A DNA stretch of 64,000 bases from contig CM049306.1 of assembly GCA_026874595.1 (NCBI GenBank), positions 13,661,019-13,725,018 on the forward strand, written 5' to 3'. This stretch comes from Sipunculus nudus (taxonomy: Eukaryota; Annelida; Sipuncula; Golfingiida; Sipunculidae). The notes under the pieces are model-generated. The model was not told the origin of the DNA. It saw only the letters and a list, made by a program, of their open reading frames with translations, and did not search any database. Positions 51,201 to 60,905 of this stretch are shown here, piece by piece. Made by a program: the position numbers and the translations under genes. Numbering within the stretch: position 1 is the first letter of the stretch; each line of letters begins with the position of its first letter.

Positions 51201-51737
51201 CAGTTAAAATAATTTTTATGCATGAAACACTTTTATTGCAAATGACCCTATTGTATTAAGTTTGGTTATATCAAAAATTGTAATAATGTAAATAACAGTG
51301 TTGATGGCAAAATATTAAAACTAAACAACAGTATAATCTCATACTGTCACCCACTCATAGACAAAAGAAATGACTGATGGTAGGTGAGGATGGTAGGTGA
51401 CTGAGGATATAATATTTAGGGGAAATGTTAACTGAGGTTTAGAATAATAGCATAATGACAATGTACTGTGGCCTGGAAAATGGCAGGTCATCATGGTTAA
51501 ACGAAAATCTTGACAGAACAACACAAGCAGGTTGGTAGAGAGTCTGACAAGTTATATAGGTAATACACAGTCAATTGTTTTAATCAGAGAATATTATAAT
51601 GTACCTCCTTAATCTGTAGGATATAGATGTCTTCTGTTGACCTGTCTGGTCTGTCATCATGGCGGCTCTTGTACAAGTCCCTTTCCCTCTCAAGTGATGC
51701 GAGTTCAGACTTCTGTTTAAGCACATCTTCTTTATAT
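31240..51737 (-). CDS. CCDC186: CCDC186 coiled-coil golgin, 14 internal/3' exons
   Basis: Fourteen minus-strand exons, all with AG/GT borders and fully consistent phases, give 622 codons of nearly continuous coiled coil. Diagnostic matches to metazoan CCDC186 include a VMKYAQAEQ-type segment (50339-50551), WHQNKLKAE (49926-50045), MIRTYQ joined to ESEEIKSNSLDAKL (49329/47930), an RDIEG...NAALQSENFSL segment (41998-42178), RQLQQARRKL followed by a Ser-rich linker (36981-37163), KLQKSHARKSEKI...VKQLVEEL (35944-36107) and IQAYILREEAGTL (31240-31309). The family (C. elegans CCCP-1) comprises Golgi/endosomal coiled-coil proteins that bind Rab2 and act in dense-core-vesicle formation. The N-terminal exons probably lie beyond 51737 or outside the window. 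The last C-terminal exon was not found. Introns reach about 5 kb and are full of repeats. Family assignment is firm. Confidence 0.92.
31880..35891 (+). mobile_element. Outer F3-like element split by a nested F3 element
   Basis: 5' end: GACCCGGGGGTC (31882-31893) and GCTCAGCTG (31899-31907). 3' end: TATAGCTGAGATGACTTTCAG and CTGAGCTCAAAA (about 35855-35891). Internal monomers (GATGAAACACTCCAT..., GAGCCCCATAGCTCG) appear at about 31975-32470 and 35586-35850, either side of a second complete F3 element at 32475-35550. It lies in the CCDC186 intron between exons n and m. Confidence 0.55.
32475..35550 (+). mobile_element. Nested F3-family element with both ends
   Basis: 5' end: ACAAGG, GACCCATAGGTC (32482-32493), CGCTCAGCTG. 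3' end: CTCAGATGACTTATAGTCAG and CTGAGCTAAAAAA. Two monomers with starts near 34193 and 34874 (period about 680 bp). GACGGACGGACAGACAGAC precedes the 3' hairpin. Confidence 0.65.
35944..36107 (-). CDS. CCDC186: CCDC186 exon m
   Basis: 164 bp; acceptor ATACTTTCAG, donor GTACAG, ending two bases into an Arg codon. Carries the most conserved C-terminal block, KLQKSHARKSEKIDFLQEH and VKQLVEEL. Confidence 0.92.
36171..36222. repeat. (TA)n microsatellite
   Basis: Uninterrupted TA dinucleotide run of about 50 bp in the intron between CCDC186 exons m and l. Confidence 0.95.
36981..37163 (-). CDS. CCDC186: CCDC186 exon l
   Basis: About 183 bp, starting in phase 0 after acceptor TATGTGTCAG. DLTRQLQQARRKLEGLEN is followed by a low-complexity linker rich in Ser, Gly and Ala (GSRTSSNGSLD). 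The donor is either GTAATT (exon ends at 36981) or GTGCAT (36987); both keep the phase. Confidence 0.88.
38031..38110 (-). CDS. CCDC186: CCDC186 exon k
   Basis: 80 bp; acceptor TATTTGTAG, donor GTATTG. Two bases complete the exon j codon, then 26 codons (QVEEGKDEIKTLKRRHQANI). Confidence 0.88.
38461..38769. repeat. CCDC186: Tandem duplication of about 155 bp including half of an exon
   Basis: 38461-38612 and 38616-38769 are near-identical copies offset by 155-157 bp. The right copy holds the 3' half of exon j with its donor and part of the following intron. Confidence 0.92.
38569..38612 (-). pseudogene. CCDC186: Truncated copy of CCDC186 exon j
   Basis: 44 bp identical to the 3' half of exon j except for one base, with the GTCAGT donor intact but without the exon's own acceptor. 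Splicing to it would need a cryptic acceptor; TGGTCAG is one possibility. Confidence 0.85.
38726..38810 (-). CDS. CCDC186: CCDC186 exon j
   Basis: 85 bp; acceptor AATTGTAG, donor GTCAGT; 28 codons plus one base. Encodes RDDLTEQRRLRVEETGQLST and eight more residues. Its 3' half is duplicated downstream at 38569-38612. Confidence 0.88.
39256..39330 (-). CDS. CCDC186: CCDC186 exon i
   Basis: 75 bp, phase 0 to 0; acceptor ATGTTTCAG, donor GTAAGA. Encodes VENLTKECQNLETKCKELEE and five more residues. Confidence 0.88.
39528..39995 (+). mobile_element. Short F1 element without the F2 insert
   Basis: 468 bp. 5' AAGGCCTGTAGGTCTAATGC and CCAACCTGTGC; 3' GCACAAGCTCACAGATACAC then TAA. It holds the F1 terminal segments (TTTGAGATAGCTATG near the 3' end) but no F2 start or 280-bp monomer. 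It directly abuts the composite copy that follows. Confidence 0.75.
39996..41916 (+). mobile_element. F1/F2 composite element, uninterrupted copy
   Basis: 5' hairpin AGGCCTACAGGCCT and GCGAACCTGTG (40014-40024); 3' CACAGGTTCGC (41903-41913), a perfect 11-bp inverted pair. The F2 start (ACTAGAATATGGG) is near 40172, followed by about two F2 monomers, a 12-C run (41039-41050) and the F1 3' part. Same junctions as 7647-17153 but fewer monomers. Lies in the CCDC186 intron between exons i and h. Confidence 0.8.
41998..42178 (-). CDS. CCDC186: CCDC186 exon h
   Basis: 181 bp; acceptor TAATTGCAG, donor GTGAGG. One base completes the exon g codon, then 60 codons. Contains DLSRDIEGCSSRE and NAALQSENFSLHSK, which match the human protein well. 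Confidence 0.9.
42179..44418. other. CCDC186 intron h/g, with an old F1 fragment
   Basis: An F1-like 5' end (AAGGCCTACAGGCCTAATAA) at about 43262 is followed by one decayed F2-like palindrome, GGTGGTGTCACC, near 43425. A 10-bp perfect stem, CACTCTGACA / TGTCAGAGTG, lies at 42515-42560. Degenerate repeats of about 40 bp (TATCTCTGACTG-like) occur at 44220-44395. No exon seen. Confidence 0.5.
44419..44648 (-). CDS. CCDC186: CCDC186 exon g
   Basis: 230 bp; acceptor CTGTTACAG, donor GTGAGT, ending two bases into a codon. Lys/Glu-rich coiled coil, including VSCLEAERIVQEDTLTKFKE. Confidence 0.9.
44967..45150. mobile_element. Pogo/Tigger-type MITE
   Basis: 184 bp bounded by CAGTGAAACCTCGTTGT and ACAACAAGGTTTCACTG, flanked by TA duplications. 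The CAGTG...AACCTCG terminus is typical of pogo/Tigger elements. Intronic to CCDC186 (between exons g and f). Confidence 0.9.
45954..47345 (+). mobile_element. F2-family element
   Basis: 5' end ACTAGAATATGGGTAGTC with a decayed hairpin; 3' end is a hairpin from GTATCTGC to GGCGGATGC (47314-47343). About four 280-bp monomers, many with GGTGGCGCCACC. A GCAGCGGCGG stretch precedes the 3' hairpin. Intronic to CCDC186. Confidence 0.75.
47930..48028 (-). CDS. CCDC186: CCDC186 exon f
   Basis: 99 bp, phase 0 to 0; acceptor GGCTGTAG, donor GTAGGT. Starts with ESEEIKSNSLDAKLKEK, completing the conserved block begun in exon e. Confidence 0.9.
48029..49328. other. CCDC186 intron, nothing recognised
   Basis: AT-rich intron between exons f and e without identifiable repeats or RNA genes. 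Confidence 0.5.
49329..49433 (-). CDS. CCDC186: CCDC186 exon e
   Basis: 105 bp, phase 0 to 0; acceptor ATCCAAAG, donor GTCAGT. Ends in IRQDCQAMIRTYQ. Confidence 0.9.
49926..50045 (-). CDS. CCDC186: CCDC186 exon d
   Basis: 120 bp, phase 0 to 0; acceptor ATTTTAG, donor GTAATC. Contains VKAKWHQNKLKAEQDNH, one of the best conserved blocks of the family. Confidence 0.9.
50339..50551 (-). CDS. CCDC186: CCDC186 exon c
   Basis: 213 bp, phase 0 to 0; acceptor TTTTCCTCAG, donor GTAACT. Coiled coil with the conserved SDKEMMVMKYAQAEQ stretch. GC content is clearly above the flanking introns. Confidence 0.9.
51051..51179 (-). CDS. CCDC186: CCDC186 exon b
   Basis: 129 bp, phase 0 to 0; acceptor TTTCTTTCAG, donor GTTGGT. 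Contains an AKLQREVKVTKDKLASHD segment that aligns with the human protein. Confidence 0.88.
51605..51737 (-). CDS. CCDC186: CCDC186 exon a (most 5' seen)
   Basis: 133 bp. Acceptor TTTTAACAG, donor GTACAT. The first base completes a codon from an unseen upstream exon; 44 codons follow, with a charged coiled-coil composition (ERERDLYKSRHDD). Confidence 0.85.
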
Positions 51738-51948
51738 CTGTTAAAAGACAGATGTCAGGAAATGAGTAATTTATGAGAAATCTTAACTGCTAGGACCCTT
51801 GTCATGTTGGAAGATGTTGCACACTCTGGTCCAGATTTAAACAAAATTTATATTTTCTTTATTCTTGTGAAAATATACCATTTCTTCTATGTTATAACTG
51901 TTAGCATCTGTATTCAGAATAGTTAACGTCACAATAATGAACTACTTA

Positions 51949-53705
51949 GGCCAGACTTTTTTAATTTTTCGGTTTACAAACCCGCCGACCTCCGATTTCC
52001 TCATTTCAGAAAAAAAATAAAATTGACATTTTGACGTTTTTTTCCTTTTATATTGCGTCGCCGAATCCAGCACAGTGTTTGACAAATGAATTGTTTGGTG
52101 ACCGTGTGTATCAGATCACCTCAAACGTTAGAACTCTTATGATTGGCTAATAAGGTCACTTTCTTAATGACAGATGTAGGGTTTAAGCCAATCACAATAG
52201 GGTATCCTTGGGCCATAAATGCAATTGATTGGCCATCAAGTAGTCAAAAGATTCAGCAGGGAAATTGAAAATTCTTGGAGAGTTTTCAAAGTTTGTTTTC
52301 GCACTACAGTACATTTTCAAACCAGCGTTTAGGTCATATTTGTTAAACATATTTGTTATAGATGGATGAGAATTAGAAAAGAAAATAAGTTTGGTTGCAT
52401 CGCAGCTTTACCAGCTTGCCACTGTTAATAACTCGCTGGATATACAAACAAATTTACTTCTTAAGACTAATTATTGCACTCAAAGTCAGACGCTATTTAT
52501 TACTGCAAATTGGCTAAGTTTCACAAGTTTACTCTTAAAAAATATTATAACTTGTCAAAACTTAAAAACGTAGTCTTGTAACGCTTAAAAGAAAATTACT
52601 GAACAGGTGAAATTATATACTGCATGAGGTCGTCATGTACTCTTTGAAAACTCCAGGAATTCTCAGGGTTTCTGCAGTATTTTCGACTATCTGTAGTCTT
52701 AGTGGCCGGGTTTTATGTGAAGCGTTGGCTTTGCGGATATTTTTATAGTCAAAACAAAAGCAAGCTAAAATGAAAGCCATTTAAAATGCAGAAACTTTGA
52801 AAGGATTCATTTAATTGTTCCAAACGGATGTGATGGAAGCTTTGATGTGTATGGATGCCGAAAAGCAATTCCGGACTGACAGTGGCCAAGTGACGGCATA
52901 TTAAACTGAGTACGGTACGTACTGTCACGGCCGTGGTAAGAAATGCAGATTAATAAATAAAGATTATTAATACTTTTTAAAATTTTAAAATAGTTGAATA
53001 ATTCAATGTGATCTCCAATGGAAACCTCACTTTATTAGCAGTTGTTGTATATTCAAAGGACTGTCAATCATGCGCAACACCAAAAAGGAAAGGTCATGGT
53101 CATGAATCTAACAACTCGTGTTCCATGTTGTTGACATTTGATAAACAATAGGCGAATAGCTGCAAGTTGCATATTGTCATTTTAGACTGAAAAATAAAAT
53201 CTGCAGTCTATCATGCTAGCAGTGAATATTTAGTTTTCTCCTTGCATATCTGACAAACAATATATTATTTTGTATTTGTATAAGTGTTTGACTGGTCTTT
53301 AATTTGTAAAACTTTACAGAAAAAGGCAGTTCACTTGGCAGGGACAGTGACTGAATTTGTATTTCAGGTGTGTATGAAATCATAAGTTTTACTGTTTAAA
53401 CTTTTATTTGTCATTGATTTACCTTCAATGACATATGAATGGCTTGAAATAACATGGCACACGCAAGATTCATGTGGAAAACTCAAGAGGATGATGAAAA
53501 TATTTTAGTTTTTATATATTATTTCATATATTTTATACAGGTTTATATAGAGCCATTTAAATATGAATTTTATAATTCAACTGTACAATACAGGATTCGC
53601 GTACACCAGTATCCAGGTTTGTTCCCATTTTTTTTTTTCCCCTACCTCCTACCTATCACTTTTGTCAATCATGTTCGTAAACCAAAGAATTAAAAAAGTC
53701 TGGCC
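51949..53705. mobile_element. Non-autonomous PIF/Harbinger-like element
   Basis: 1757 bp bounded by GGCCAGACTTTTTTAATT and AATTAAAAAAGTCTGGCC, with GGTTTAC / GTAAACC continuing the inverted repeat to about 30 bp. Flanked by TTA on both sides (51946-51948, 53706-53708). No transposase frame is visible; the longest frames are short and AT-rich. Same GGCC terminus and TTA duplication as the MITE at 23113. Confidence 0.85.
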
Positions 53706-53708
53706 TTA

Positions 53709-54642
53709 GTGGCTGTTGGAAAATTTTAACCCCCTCAGCTACCCATATAATATTTATATACATACTACCTTTTTAATGCAAGAGATGCTAATTCCTCCAC
53801 CATATCCCTTATTAATATATATAAAGAAAAAAAACCTCCATCATTCTGTGATGGGATTCAAACTATGGCTGCTGTCCTGGTGGTTGTCTGTGCTTTCCAC
53901 TGGACAAACAAGAAACACACTTGGTTTCATAAACTATATCCAGGTTTGTAATGAAATAATAATAAAAGAGAAACAAAAATCATCAATCATCTTGGATCTG
54001 ACAGAATAATCACCATACCAGGTTCATCAAAAGCCACTCAATATTTTTAAAGAAAAGACTGCTTTGAGAAAAACAAACATGGGAGAAAACACAAGCCTCC
54101 TAGAGACTCAAGTCTAATTACCAACAAATTGTTCTCTCTATGATAATCAAACCCTCATTTTCTGCAGCATTTTAGTTAAAGATGGTACCATGTATTGATT
54201 ACTGGAGATGCTTTCATGTAAGATCAAAGAGGAAAGCAATGATTAAAACATGTTATGAGAAACCCCTTCTTTTTTAAATATCTTGGTTTTGCCATCAAGA
54301 TATTACTCAACTGCAAGATCCCACACAAATATGGGAAGTCTGGTGGTGTAATGACAGGAGAAATGTAATTGTGACCAGAAAGGCTGTGGGCTCAAAAATA
54401 GACCCCTGGCCAAGGTCAACAAAATCTATTTCATAATTTGTACTAGTTGCCAGTTAATCTGACTGCATTGTGCCTGAGGGTATGAATTCATAGCAAAGCC
54501 AGGATAGAATGGATTGAAGATGGACAAAATCACAGACATTCAATTAGTAGGTCAAAATATGGTAGAAATCAGTTTCTAGTCTCCTGTGATACAGCACAGA
54601 CAAGCAAATCCTGACAAAATTGCCTATTCACATCAAAGGATA
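53709..54642. other. Spacer with weak tRNA-derived (SINE-like) traces
   Basis: Minus strand, about 53850-53912: an A-box-like GTCCAGTGGAAAGCAC followed by a B-box-like AGTTTGAATCCC. Plus strand, about 54338-54405: TCTGGTGGTGTAATG followed by GTGGGCTCAAA. Both fit degenerate tRNA-derived SINE heads. No intact tRNA fold. Confidence 0.3.
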
Positions 54643-56413
54643 ACTAGAATACGGGTAGTCGACAAGCGACTACTTGTATCCGCCTAAATCAGAGTGGAAC
54701 GGGTGAAGTGTTGCATATTAGCATGGATGTCTGCAGCCAAATTGTGTATGTAGGTTGCGCTACCTACGAAAAAATCCAGAAAGCTCTATACACATGCAAA
54801 ACTTTGGCCCAATCGGTCAAACGGTTCCCAAGATATGAGCTTGGATATCTGCTGCATAAACTAGAATGCAGGTGGCGCCACCTGTCATAAAATCAAGAGA
54901 GCTGTCGGGGATGTATAAACTTGCAAAATTTTAGGCAGATATGTCAAACCACTGCGGAGATATGAGTGATTTTATCCCATGGCAGACAAACAGATGGGAG
55001 CTGTGCAAACATGGCTGCAGGTGGCGCCACCAGTTTTGCATATGATAGAGAGCTATGTGAGATTTATACACATGCAAAATTTTGGCCCAATCGGTCAAAC
55101 GGTTCCCTAGATATGAGCTTGGATGTCTGCAGCGTAAACTTGATTGTAGGTGGCGCCACCTGTCATAAAATCAGAAAAGCTATCCAGGATGTATAAGCAT
55201 GCCGAATTTCAGGTGAATTAGTCAAACCACTGCAGAGATATGAGTGATTTTAACCCAAGGCAGACGAACAGATGGACACTGTGCAAACATGGTTGCAGGT
55301 GGTGCCACCATTTTCGGTGTATGTTATAAAGCTCTCCAAGGGCTACATTTGTGCAAAAAAATTTTCCTGATCGGTCAAACGGTTCCCAAGATATGAGCTT
55401 GGATGTCTGCAGCGTAAACGTGAATGTAGGTGGCGCCACCTGTCATAAAATCAGAAAAGCTATCCAGGATGTATACGCATGCCAAATTTCAGGTAAATTA
55501 GTCAAGTCACTGCAGAGATATGAGTGATTTTAACCCAAGGCAGACAAACAGATGGACACTGTGCAAACATGGTTGCAGGTAGCACCACCATTTTTGGTGT
55601 ATGTTATAAAGCTCTCCAAGGGCTACATTTGTGCAAAAGAATTTTCCTGATCGGTCAAACGGTTCCCAAGATATGAGCTTGGATGTCTGCAGCGTAAACG
55701 TGAATGTAGGTGGTGCCACCTGTCATAAAATCAGAAAAGCTATCCAGGATGTATAAGCATGCCCAATTTCAGATGAATTAGTCAAGTCACTGCAGAGATA
55801 TGAGTGATTTTAACCCAAGGCAGACGAACAGATGGTTACTGTGCAAACATGGTTGCAGGTGGCGCCACCATTTTTGGTGTATGTTATAAAGCTCTCCAAG
55901 GGCTACATTTGTGCAAAAGAATTTTCCTGATCGGTCAAACGGTTCCCGAGATATGAGCTTGGATGTCTGCAGCGTAAACGTGAATGTAGGTGGCGCCACC
56001 TGTCATAAAATCAGAAAAGCTATCCAGGATGTTTACGCATGCCCAATTTCAGGTGAATTAGTCAAGTCACTGCAGAGATATGAGTGATTTTAACCCAAGG
56101 CAGACGAACAGATGGACACTGTGCAAACATGGTTGCAGGTGGCGCCACCATTTTTGGTGTATGTTATAAAGCTCTCCGAGGGCTACATTTGTGCAAAAAA
56201 TTTTCCTGATCGGTCAAACGGACGCAGAGCGCAAAGGAAAGGTCAGAGGTCAAAACAAAATTGGGGCGCAGCAGTTCACATGTGACCCGAACATAATCCC
56301 GGGTTTCGGAAAATTCCGCCCAGCGGTTACGGAGGAGTTCTCCGGACACCTACGCGGCGGCGGCGGCCAGCTGAAAACATAGTATCCGCAAAACTCTGTT
56401 TTGGCGGATACAA
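54643..56413 (+). mobile_element. F2-family element, best-preserved ends
   Basis: 5' end: ACTAGAATACGG, hairpin GTAGTCG-ACAAG-CGACTAC (54655-54673), then GTATCCGCC. 3' end: hairpin from GTATCCGCAAAAC to GTTTTGGCGGATAC (56382-56411), whose right arm is the inverted GGCGGATAC. Interior monomers repeat at almost exactly 280 bp (phase marks near 54957, 55234, 55514, 55794, 56074), each with two palindromic cores. A GCGGCGGCGGC stretch precedes the 3' hairpin. Confidence 0.85.
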
Positions 56414-59400
56414 TAAGATACCGGTTCCTTGTGATGCGGTGTTTTGTGCACCACCTGTAGGCAGGATGGCAGCAAAATGACACAGTGAATGAAGTCTCTA
56501 CAACTGCTATATATATATATATATGTATATATGTATCCTCTGGGTTACCTTTTATATACCCAGGGCATGAGGAGTAGAGGGACATGCCCATGTCTCAGCA
56601 AATGCAGCATTCCTACATGACTGTCCGGTACTTCCATTCCTGTGTCTTTCTGGTGTTTATTTGATGATGCTCCATCTGTCCTTGATTCTTTATAAATACA
56701 TGATCCACCACCAGGCAAATTTAGATAATTGGTCATAACCTATAATGAACTGCTAAATGTTCAAGCTGGGGCAATATCCAGCTAAACCTGGGGATAAATG
56801 CATGATTGAAAGAGCTGCTGATCAAATCCCAAACCTGAGAAACACCAACTTAGACTAAATTTACTGCTTACTTCTTTTAGATGTTAAACTGTAAATCAGT
56901 TCTTGGTTAAAGCTTTGTCCAATGCAATAATGACCTGGATATCTGTGAAACAGATATTGACATTTTGCAAGGCTTGTTTAATGAGGTTTTTTTCCAGGTG
57001 GGTACTGTGTATCATCCAACAGAAACATATTATAATCTTACATTGTTAGTGATAATGGTCAAATGGTGTGGCTTACACAACAAACCAGTGAAACCATGAA
57101 GAGTGATGTCTAAAGAAGTACACTATCTTGAGATTCTGCTGATAGATGACAGATAGCTAATTTGTTTGGCTGTCTTTCTCTATGTCTGTAAACTTGATCC
57201 TGTGTGCTATTACTAGTGGTCAAAACTGGATGTAAAATCAAGTTTGATGAAATCAAATGACCAATGATCGATTATTAATCATGTTATGTCCCTTCTATAT
57301 AATGGTAAAATTTGCTTTATGTACAATTATACCTAAATTACTGACCAAGTCAATTCAGTCTGACTTGTACATCATGCTGAACTTGTTCCCTGTATTTATA
57401 AGGTTCAATTTTAATATTTTTGGCTACTTTATGTCTTGTCTTTTTATACTTCTCACTGGATTAGAATAGGTTTTCTGGTTAATATGATTTCTGTGCATGT
57501 ACATACATAATCATTTGTGATTGACCATGCAAAAATGAAACCAATTTAATCATTTCTGAAAGAAAACAACCAATCATCAATTTAATTGATTAATTGGCAC
57601 ATGGTTAGCTTTTACGACTCATCTAAGTCATCAGCTGTAGTTGCATGACAGCTTGCACTAATGACAAAGGTAAGAAAATAAATCTATAAAGGAAAGCAGA
57701 ATTATCCTTTCTCTGTCCATCTCCATCAAAGTAACACGTGATTACATGCCTCAAATGATGATAAATTGGAAATATAAAAACATGTACACTATACAACAAA
57801 TTACTGTAAACTACCACAGGACCATAAATACACACTGGCAGACAGGGTTTGTTTTTCAAACAAAGCATCAGCTGGCACTAATTATTAACTGAATATGATA
57901 GGAATAGCATACAATTACTCTGGATTTGCTGTTTTCCATGCAAAGGACATAGAATCATAAGATGGTCACAGCCTGTCAATAGTGTCATCCGATAATTTGC
58001 GGCTTTGGCGCAGATTAGATTCTCATTTAAGGAGTTTTACAGATATCTGAGCATTAATCACAAATTATGGCTCATCCACATCCTCTGGGATAAAGGACTA
58101 TATTCACAGCATCTGCTTCTTGGGTCATCAGACATACATATTAAGCTACAGTTTTAGCTCCACACATTACAGACACAGGGCCTTTCACCTATACTTGCAT
58201 GCAATATGTCAGCAGGGAATATAAAGTGGTGTTTACTCAACACCAAAAAGGGGACATCTTGTCTGAGATCAGGGACAGATCAATACTGTTGTTTATACTA
58301 CATTCTGGCCATGAGAGAGTATCTGTGGTACAATTATCAGGGCAATGAGAAAAGTCTTGCAACATTCTAACAGCTAGCAATATACTCAGTGAGTTTTAGT
58401 AGTTGATCATGCAGAGCCATAGGAACCAGAAGAGAGATGGGCAAAACAATTTGGCTACACAAGTTCTGACACCAAATCCCCTTTATGGCTTCTGTTCTTG
58501 AAGCACTGTATATTTTAAGTATTGTAAAATGATAAAATTAAAAGAAGTAAATTATCAATAATAGTAAAATTAACTAAATTATCCATGATAGTAGGTACAA
58601 GTGTTAAATTATTAATGTTGGTATAACAATACTGTCTGATCAACTAACTTTCATATTTGATTAAAATTCTGTATTTGTTAATACAATAAACAAGATCTAA
58701 ATAAAAAGAATACATCAACATATATCAATATCAAGAATCAAACTATTTAAATATATAATTATAATTATTTTTTCAACTTTATTGTAGCACAGATACTTTA
58801 AAACTATCATTTGTTTTGTATATAATTTGTACAACACTGAATTGAGCCTCTCTGATTCTGATTAATAATTCTAACTATTTCTTTAAGTGTTTCAGTAACG
58901 AGTAACATGGAAATAAAACCAAGCAGCCAAATGTCCTACCATTTTGCACAAAAGATGAGTGAATGTGTGTGTGTGGGGGGGGGGGGGGGAGGGAAGACTC
59001 CTGTTGTATTACAACTGCACAGTAACAGCTGTAGTAATAAAATCAGAATTTGAGCATGCTGGCAAAATGAATCGCAGTATATGTATTGGCAAAGTGACTT
59101 TCAATGTTGCTGCAATATGATGGTGGAATATCATTTTAATTGATCAACACTGTACCTGGAAGTATTGGCTAGGCTAATATTTATTTTATAAATAAAAATA
59201 CATGTTCAACTTAAATTAGATATATATGTGAGTATTAATTGATTAAATTTCTGCTTAGGTAATCAAAATGTGTTGCAATGTATTACTTTCTGTATATCAA
59301 AGGTACTTTATCTAAAAAGCATGATGATCTAAATAATCGAGACCTTGACAGTCTAGATGCTCCACAATTTCATATAGAGAGCCTCACCTCAGAAGAACAT

Positions 59401-60149
59401 AAAGTCACTACATCACTGACATTATCAGGTTAAGTAAACCTATTATATGTGCGTTTGTTGTGTGATTTCATCCAGATCCCAGACTTTGTCCTGATTTGAT
59501 TGGCTGGTGCACATGTGACATCATGGACTGAATTTTATCAACAACTCAGATCTAGTAATGCATGCTGTTTTTATTCTCTGCTGAAAATTTGGGACTGACA
59601 GAGGCAGAAATACTGTGCTTTTACTGAGATCTAGAATTTTTAGTCACAGGGGATTTCCCAGTGTGTGACGTCACTGCCAAGTTGACAGTGCCCATAGATG
59701 TGCCAATAGTTTTTGAACAAATCACACAACCTCATGTTTTTAGTGGAAAAATAGATAGAAAAAATGTTTTTCCTCCAGGAATTGGGCTTATTATATGTAA
59801 AATCTATATTAATATTTTTTTCATAGGCAATTATGTTATATGACAATATAATGAGATTTGGGACACGTTTGCTTGACCATCAGCTCTGGTAAACATATGG
59901 CAATTATACCTCCAAGCTGTGACATCACTATGCTCACTATTTCAACCTGTTTTGTAAAAAGATTATAGGGGAAATGGTATGGATTGGCAGTTGTGGGTTC
60001 AACATCCATTTTGATTGCAAGTGTGACTCCACTGAATGGAAGACGCATTCACTGGTAATTTGTTTGAATAGTGTTTTAGTAAAAAAATTAAGGGACTTTG
60101 TTGACAGAAAACTGAGCAAAATTGCTTGCATGTTACTTTAACAGCAACA
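56414..60149. other. AT-rich sequence, nothing supported
   Basis: Small (TA)n near 56508-56530 and a GT-then-15-G run ending at 58989. Only short scattered frames without splice support. The unseen CCDC186 N-terminal exons could lie here, but none could be matched. Confidence 0.4.
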
Positions 60150-60241
60150 TGTCCTCTTAATGGACAGATGAACAGACAAACACATATGGATGGATGGTTA
60201 TCACTGTAGCTCATTTCACTTAGGAGTCAGCTGAGCTATAG
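60150..60241 (+). mobile_element. Degenerate F3 3' end
   Basis: GGACAGATGAACAGACAAAC, then GTAGCTCATTTCACTTAGGA and GTCAGCTGAGCTATAG, a decayed version of the F3 3' hairpin. Confidence 0.45.
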
Positions 60242-60674
60242 ATACTACCAGTAGTTCACTCTCTTGTGAAAACTTACAATATTCTTAACACTATATAATA
60301 ACAGCTTTGATACAGGTTTTTTATCTATATGTTACAAGATTTACCACTTAGTTCACGAGAATATATCTACTTTAGAAAAAATATAGCATAGCCAGAATTG
60401 GTGCTTGTGAACTATGTGGGACATGAGGTAGTTAAGGGCCACACCCATAGGATGGGTGCAGTCATTACATACAGCCACATTATGCTTATTTATGGTCACA
60501 GAGGACATTTTATTTTCTATACATGAATAGGTAGGTGTGTGTCAAATACCAGTCTCAACAAAACAGCACTCAGAGACTGCACACCTCCACTGGGACTGCA
60601 CTCTGTCAATTTGATACATATATGTCCCTAATGACCAGTAGTGACCAATATGTCCCTCAGATGCCAGAATATGA

Positions 60675-60905
60675 GGCATGAACATTTCACTAAAAAACTG
60701 CATGATTGTTAGAAAAAAAAACTGCATGAACATCAGACAATAAACTGTATGAACATCAGACAATTAACTGTATGAACATTGGCCATTAAACTTCATGAAC
60801 ATCAAACAAACAGTATGAATAATATACAATAAGTTGCATAAACTTCAGGCAATAAACTGCATAAATCTCTGACACTAAACTGCATGAACGTTAGACAATA
60901 AGGTA
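60675..60905 (+). repeat. Minisatellite of about 26 bp
   Basis: Diverged tandem units of the form AAACTGCATGAACATCAGAC followed by AAT; around eight or nine copies. Confidence 0.8.

Noticed and set aside
55218-55999. Repeated minus-strand frames of about 70 codons beginning MAPPTFTF
   Set aside because: Products of the 280-bp F2 monomer; the same sequence in other copies is interrupted.
56545-56736. Minus-strand frame as a possible CCDC186 N-terminal exon
   Set aside because: Composition is polar and partly plausible, but no convincing acceptor/donor pair and no match to the family's N-terminal region.
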